NCBI GenBank assembly: GCA_964389805.1
Contig: CAYMFU010000105.1
Span: 1-57,840 of the forward strand
Reading direction: 5' to 3'
Length of the DNA: 57,840 bases
Source of the DNA: JAGTVG01 sp964389805
Lineage (GTDB): Bacteria > Bacteroidota > Bacteroidia > Cytophagales > Cyclobacteriaceae
The notes below the pieces were generated by a model. That model was not told where the DNA came from. It did not search any database and saw only the letters and a program-made list of their open reading frames with translations. Positions 54,423-57,840 of this stretch are shown in pieces (position 1 is the first letter of the stretch; every line of letters begins with the position of its first letter). Position numbers and translations under genes: made by a program.

Positions 54423-55592
54423 TTATAAACTTTGATAATAATCCATTAATATCTGACCAATCTCAGGTCTTGTAAACTCCTTTGGAGGCATTTCGCCATT
54501 ATCCAGCATCTCTCTTACTTTTGTCCCACTGATCAATACCCTATCCTCTTTTCCATGCGGGCATGTTTTCATAGAAGCCATTTCACCACATCCGTGACAC
54601 CAGAATGTCCAGTCAATGTTGAGAGGCTTTATATGAAGAGCGTCTTCAGGGATCTCGTCAAAGATCTTCTGTGCATCGAATGGGCCATAATAGCTACCTA
54701 CGCCAGCGTGATCTCTTCCAATGATCAAAGCGCTACAGCCATAATTCTGACGGAAGATGGCATGAAGTAAAGCTTCCCTTGGCCCGCCATAGCGCATCTC
54801 CATTGGGTATACTTTTAAGACTACATTTTCTTTAACATAGTACTTATCGATCAGTTCAGTGTAGCATTTCATACGTACATCGGCAGGAATATCACCTGGC
54901 TTGAGCTTACCTACAAGTGGGTGGATAAGTACGCCATCGCTTACTTCCATTGCAATCTTAGTTACATATTCATGTGATCTGTGGATAGGATTCCTGGTCT
55001 GAAATCCGGCAATCCTGATCCAGCCTTTTTCTTCGAATATAGCCCGTGTTTCTTCTGGTCTTGCATAGTGTTCCCCATACATCTCAGGATAAGGACCTTC
55101 ACTGAAAACCTTGACAGGACCACCTAGGTATACATCATGTTGATCGTAGATTTTAGCTACACCAGGATGCTGTTCGTCATCAGTCCGGAAAACATTTACA
55201 GCCTCATGTTTTTTGTCATAATCGAACTTATTTTCTATGACCATTGATCCCATTAACTCATCACTTTCATCATCAACAAGTGCGATCTCGCTACCAATAG
55301 TCAGTTCATTAGCCTGTTCCTTTGAAACAGAAAGTGTAATAGGTATCGGCCACAAGGTGCCGTCTTCCATTTTCATATCATTGACTACACCCAGGTAATC
55401 CTTTTCACCCATAAAGCCATCCAATGGGCTGAAAGCCCCCACGGCAAGCATAATGAGGTCAGATGTTTCTCTGGAGTTCAGCCTGACGACCGGAAGATCT
55501 TTAGCATTATTTTTAGCTGCTTCCAGTTCACTTCCTTCAAGCAGTAGTGGCTTTAATACGCCACCATGAGGTGGTACTAATTGTGAAGACAT
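54423..55592 (-). CDS. sat: Sulfate adenylyltransferase (ATP sulfurylase)
   Basis: A 389-residue homo-oligomeric ATP sulfurylase, forming APS and pyrophosphate from sulfate and ATP, unlike the CysDN heterodimer. Motifs are FQTRNPIHRSHEYVTK (the HxxH substrate site), GRDHAGVGSYYG, ALLHAIFRQNYG, and the C-terminal WTFWCHGCGEMASMKTCPHG with a four-ligand zinc-like site. Length matches bacterial Sat. The start (MSSQLVPPHGG) is family-typical. It precedes cysC with an 11-bp gap. Confidence 0.96.
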   Translation of the reverse strand: MSSQLVPPHGGVLKPLLLEGSELEAAKNNAKDLPVVRLNSRETSDLIMLAVGAFSPLDGFMGEKDYLGVVNDMKMEDGTLWPIPITLSVSKEQANELTIGSEIALVDDESDELMGSMVIENKFDYDKKHEAVNVFRTDDEQHPGVAKIYDQHDVYLGGPVKVFSEGPYPEMYGEHYARPEETRAIFEEKGWIRIAGFQTRNPIHRSHEYVTKIAMEVSDGVLIHPLVGKLKPGDIPADVRMKCYTELIDKYYVKENVVLKVYPMEMRYGGPREALLHAIFRQNYGCSALIIGRDHAGVGSYYGPFDAQKIFDEIPEDALHIKPLNIDWTFWCHGCGEMASMKTCPHGKEDRVLISGTKVREMLDNGEMPPKEFTRPEIGQILMDYYQSL

Positions 55593-55920
55593 ATTTATAA
55601 AATTTTGATTGTCGAATTAAAAAAATAGATTGCAAAAATAGTATAAAAAATGGAGATTAAGACCAAAATTCGAAGAATTCATTAGTTACAAAGAAATGTG
55701 TAGTAGAGACCAATTAATAACATTTATAAATATGACCTGATCAATTTTGAATGATCGTTCTCTGTATGATCGTTTTTGTAATCTAAATCGCAAAATATGA
55801 GTAATTACTAATCTATTTTCTTCGTATATATATTCTTATTTTGCTATAATTCAAGCCTGGAATCAAGCAGATTGTAAAAAAATTGCTGTTCTTTGGAGAA
55901 TCGAATAAACAGTGCTTAAA
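55593..55920. promoter_or_regulatory. Divergent regulatory region between sat and cysQ
   Basis: A 328-bp AT-rich divergent gap. It contains a 9-bp direct repeat, ATGATCGTT, at 55751-55759 and 55766-55774 (15-bp period), a spacing compatible with a regulator binding one face in tandem. Nearby TGATCA is palindromic. A shared sulfur regulator for sat-cysC and cysQ would be logical, but no known box was recognised. Otherwise nothing is seen here. Confidence 0.35.
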
Positions 55921-56682
55921 ATGAATGATATAGAAATTAAACATATACTTGAAATTGCAAAACTTGCTGGCGATGAGATCCTTAAGATCTATGAGGATGA
56001 AAGCCAGTTTAACATAGTGGATTTCAAGGCCGATGATTCCCCATTAACACTAGCTGACAAGAAATCACATGAGGTAATTGCCAGGAATATAGAAGATCTA
56101 TATCCACATATTCCATTGCTTTCAGAGGAGGGTCGGGATATTCCCTACGATATCAGAAAATACTGGAATGAATTCTGGCTGGTGGATCCCCTGGATGGCA
56201 CAAAGGAATTTATTAAGCGAAATGGAGAATTCACAGTAAATATTGCCTTGATTGCAGAAGGATTCCCTGTTTTAGGTGTTATATATGCTCCTGTGCTTGA
56301 TACTTATTATTATGCACTTCAGGAAGAAGGTTCATACAAGATTAATGGAGGTCAGCGAAGTCATTTGAAAGTTTCCGAAAAGAAAGAAGAAGGCTTGACA
56401 GCAGTAAGGAGCCGTTCTCATGCTTCACCGGAAGAAGAGGAGATTTTTAAAAAATACAATGTTTCTGAGTACACATCTGTGGGCAGTTCATTGAAATTCT
56501 GCATGGTAGCTGAAGGGAATGCTGATATCTATTATCGTCACGGTCCAACCATGGAATGGGATACCGGAGCCGGGCAGGCCATAGTGGAGAATGCTGGATT
56601 TGAAATGATCAATATAGAATCAAAAGAGCGGTTTTCCTATAACAAACCGTCGCTTTTAAATCCTGGATTTCTGGTGAAATAG
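55921..56682 (+). CDS. cysQ: 3'(2'),5'-bisphosphate nucleotidase (CysQ)
   Basis: A 253-residue member of the inositol-phosphatase superfamily that converts PAP (3'-phosphoadenosine 5'-phosphate) to AMP, removing an inhibitor left after sulfate transfer. The ATG at 55921 was preferred to a GTG just upstream. Motifs are LLSEEGRD, the CysQ-type DPLDGTKEFIKRNGEFTVNIAL split in two, and GPTMEWDTGAGQAIVENAG. It is divergent from sat, so the three genes form a sulfate activation/PAP recycling group. Confidence 0.93.
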   Translation: MNDIEIKHILEIAKLAGDEILKIYEDESQFNIVDFKADDSPLTLADKKSHEVIARNIEDLYPHIPLLSEEGRDIPYDIRKYWNEFWLVDPLDGTKEFIKRNGEFTVNIALIAEGFPVLGVIYAPVLDTYYYALQEEGSYKINGGQRSHLKVSEKKEEGLTAVRSRSHASPEEEEIFKKYNVSEYTSVGSSLKFCMVAEGNADIYYRHGPTMEWDTGAGQAIVENAGFEMINIESKERFSYNKPSLLNPGFLVK

Positions 56683-56700
56683 ATCAGTTAAATAATTTTC

Positions 56701-57639
56701 CTAATAAGCATTATCATTTTCCCTTAACAAATGATTCAGAGTAAGGACAATGATCTTCAGATCAAAGAGGAGAGACCAGTTTTCAACATAGAAACGATCT
56801 AATTTCACCCTGTTTTTCATTGAAACAAGGCTATTCGTTTCACCTCTGTATCCTTTTGCCTGTGCCAGACCCGTAATGCCAGGCTTAACAGAATGTCGCA
56901 GCATGAACTTTGTGATCTGAGGCTTGAAGTCATAATTCAATTTTATCGGGTGGGGTCTAGGGCCAATGACCGACATGTCACCAACAAGTACATTATAGAA
57001 TTGAGGGATCTCATCGAGAGAGGTTTTTCGTAGAAATCTGCCGAATTTTGTTATCCGGGGATCATTCTTTTTGGCTTGTTTAAACTCAGTCCCATTATCT
57101 GATACCATGGTCCTGAATTTGTAACATGTAAATGGTTTATTATCTTTTCCATGCCTTTTCTGTTTAAAAAATGCAGGACCTTTTGAATCCAACTTAATTA
57201 GCAAACTGAGAAGGGGAATTATCCACCAGAGAATTAGGGTCATGACCAATGCTGAAAATACAAAATCAAATGACCTTTTAATAAACTGGTTAAATTTATC
57301 ATCCAAAGGTTGAGGGCGAACCTTCAAGACAGGAATATAATCGTAAAGCTGTACTTCAACGTTTTTGTAGGGGAATCCTCTGAAATCGGGTATAATCTTG
57401 ATCTTTACAAAGTGCTCCTCAGCAAAATCGATAATCTCATGAACCTTTACCGGATCAATATTCGGAAGACAACAATATATCTCATGAATATTATTATTTA
57501 ATACATAATCAAATAGCTCATTGATGTTTCCTTTAATTTGATTTCCTGTTTTTTGGTCATCAAAATAACCATGAAATTTATATCCATGTTCAGGATGAAA
57601 AATAAAAAACTTTCTAAGTAAACTTGCACATGCTGAATT
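56701..57639 (-). pseudogene. Sugar transferase (undecaprenyl-phosphate glycosyl-1-phosphate transferase), truncated
   Basis: A WcaJ/bacterial sugar transferase missing its N-terminus. The C-terminal catalytic domain is intact: FKQKRHGKDNKPFTCYKFRTM, the RPHPIKLN loop, RKTSLDEIPQFYNV, VKPGITGLAQAKGYRG and LDLKI-like end. The frame continues past a TTG at 57327 into the CoA-binding-like fold (LLRKFFIFHPEHGYKFHGYF, DDQKTGNQIKGN), typical of residues ~150 onward in the family. It stops at a TGA (57642-57640) just inside a boundary, so the first ~150 residues with four membrane helices are lost. The full family length is ~460, here 312. It primes lipid-linked exopolysaccharide synthesis. The truncation point lies near a palindromic element. 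Confidence 0.8.
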
Positions 57640-57680
57640 TCAATCATTATAGCAAATGCACCACAGGTGCCCTTTGCTCT

Positions 57681-57753
57681 GATTGGGGGTCAAGTCTACG
57701 TTTGACTTTTGTTAAAAAATGTCAAAGGTCAAACGTAGACTTGACCCCCAATC
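57681..57753. repeat. 73-bp near-perfect hairpin element
   Basis: Two 31-base arms (57681-57711 and 57723-57753) are inverted repeats with a single mismatch, separated by 11 AT-rich bases. The arms start GATTGGGGGTCAAGTCTACG and end at the AT-rich loop. The sequence type, GGGGGTCAAG with an inner TTTGAC, resembles palindromic REP-like ends linked to IS200-type (REP-associated tyrosine) transposases. No transposase is seen. Next to it a small hairpin GCACC-ACA-GGTGC lies at 57658-57670. The following bases to 57840 are clearly richer in G+C (about 47%) than the other spacers. Confidence 0.75.
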
Positions 57754-57840
57754 TAACTCATTGTCTGGGTGCACACTCAAGCTCAATCGGATTTAGATGA
57801 GCAACTTCGGCAACAGCGCTCGACGATTAAAGCCTCATTG

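Noticed and set aside
57769..57840. Open frame starting at GTG 57769 and running off the right end
   Set aside because: Only 24 codons are visible and no family can be recognised; it may be the start of a gene in the adjacent mobile DNA.

Overview
The window reads as chromosomal DNA of a Bacteroidota bacterium, probably of the Cytophagales type. The signs are a bacillithiol enzyme (BshC), a stand-alone MnmD, several Bacteroidota-restricted families (DUF4295 beside rpmG, the DUF6452/DUF6048 pair, DUF6249, DUF4105), TPR-SpoIIE phosphatases, AT-rich spacers and a TTTG-N19-TAnnTTTG promoter. Almost everything is housekeeping or envelope biology. I see no rRNA, tRNA, CRISPR, prophage or complete insertion sequence. 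The right end (after about 57640) carries a large palindromic element next to a truncated sugar transferase.

Layout. 1-3 kb: an ECF sigma factor with the start of a coupled downstream gene, a small membrane protein, an outer-membrane protein, ispF and mnmD. 3-9 kb: rimO-bshC, the DUF6452-DUF6048 pair, ftsY and the rpmB-rpmG-DUF4295 block. 9-16 kb: rocD, a MORN-like protein, manA-lipB, yraN, a Na+/H+ antiporter and anmK. 16-24 kb: an envelope cluster, coaX-OMP-TPR-lptC-small membrane protein-CNNM/CBS protein-PpiD-like foldase. 24-28 kb: a lipoprotein methyltransferase, a DUF4105 protein, pterin dehydratase, rsmI and an inositol phosphatase. 28-35 kb: a radical SAM/SPASM protein, ATP-grasp, TANGO2-like, DinB, recX and a TPR-SpoIIE phosphatase. 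35-43 kb: aldo-keto reductase, phosphoesterase, a Lys-rich repeat protein, cysE, a nitronate monooxygenase-like enzyme and a ClC channel.

43-52 kb: an AT-rich gap with three perfect DnaA boxes (candidate oriC), then a partner-switching module (SpoIIE phosphatase, STAS, anti-sigma kinase), three overlapping SurA-type foldase genes and a MoxR ATPase. 52-57.8 kb: pheS with a Rieske-like lipoprotein, sat-cysC and cysQ for PAPS metabolism, and the broken sugar transferase.

Most notable: (1) the third SurA carries a 117-residue insert inside its first parvulin domain that reads like a circularly permuted lipocalin-like domain, flanked by an imperfect 18-bp direct repeat; (2) the candidate replication origin; (3) the 73-bp near-perfect hairpin beside the truncated sugar transferase; (4) a methyltransferase with a lipoprotein signal; (5) a four-cysteine segment in ornithine aminotransferase. 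All identifications come from reading motifs; no database search was run.
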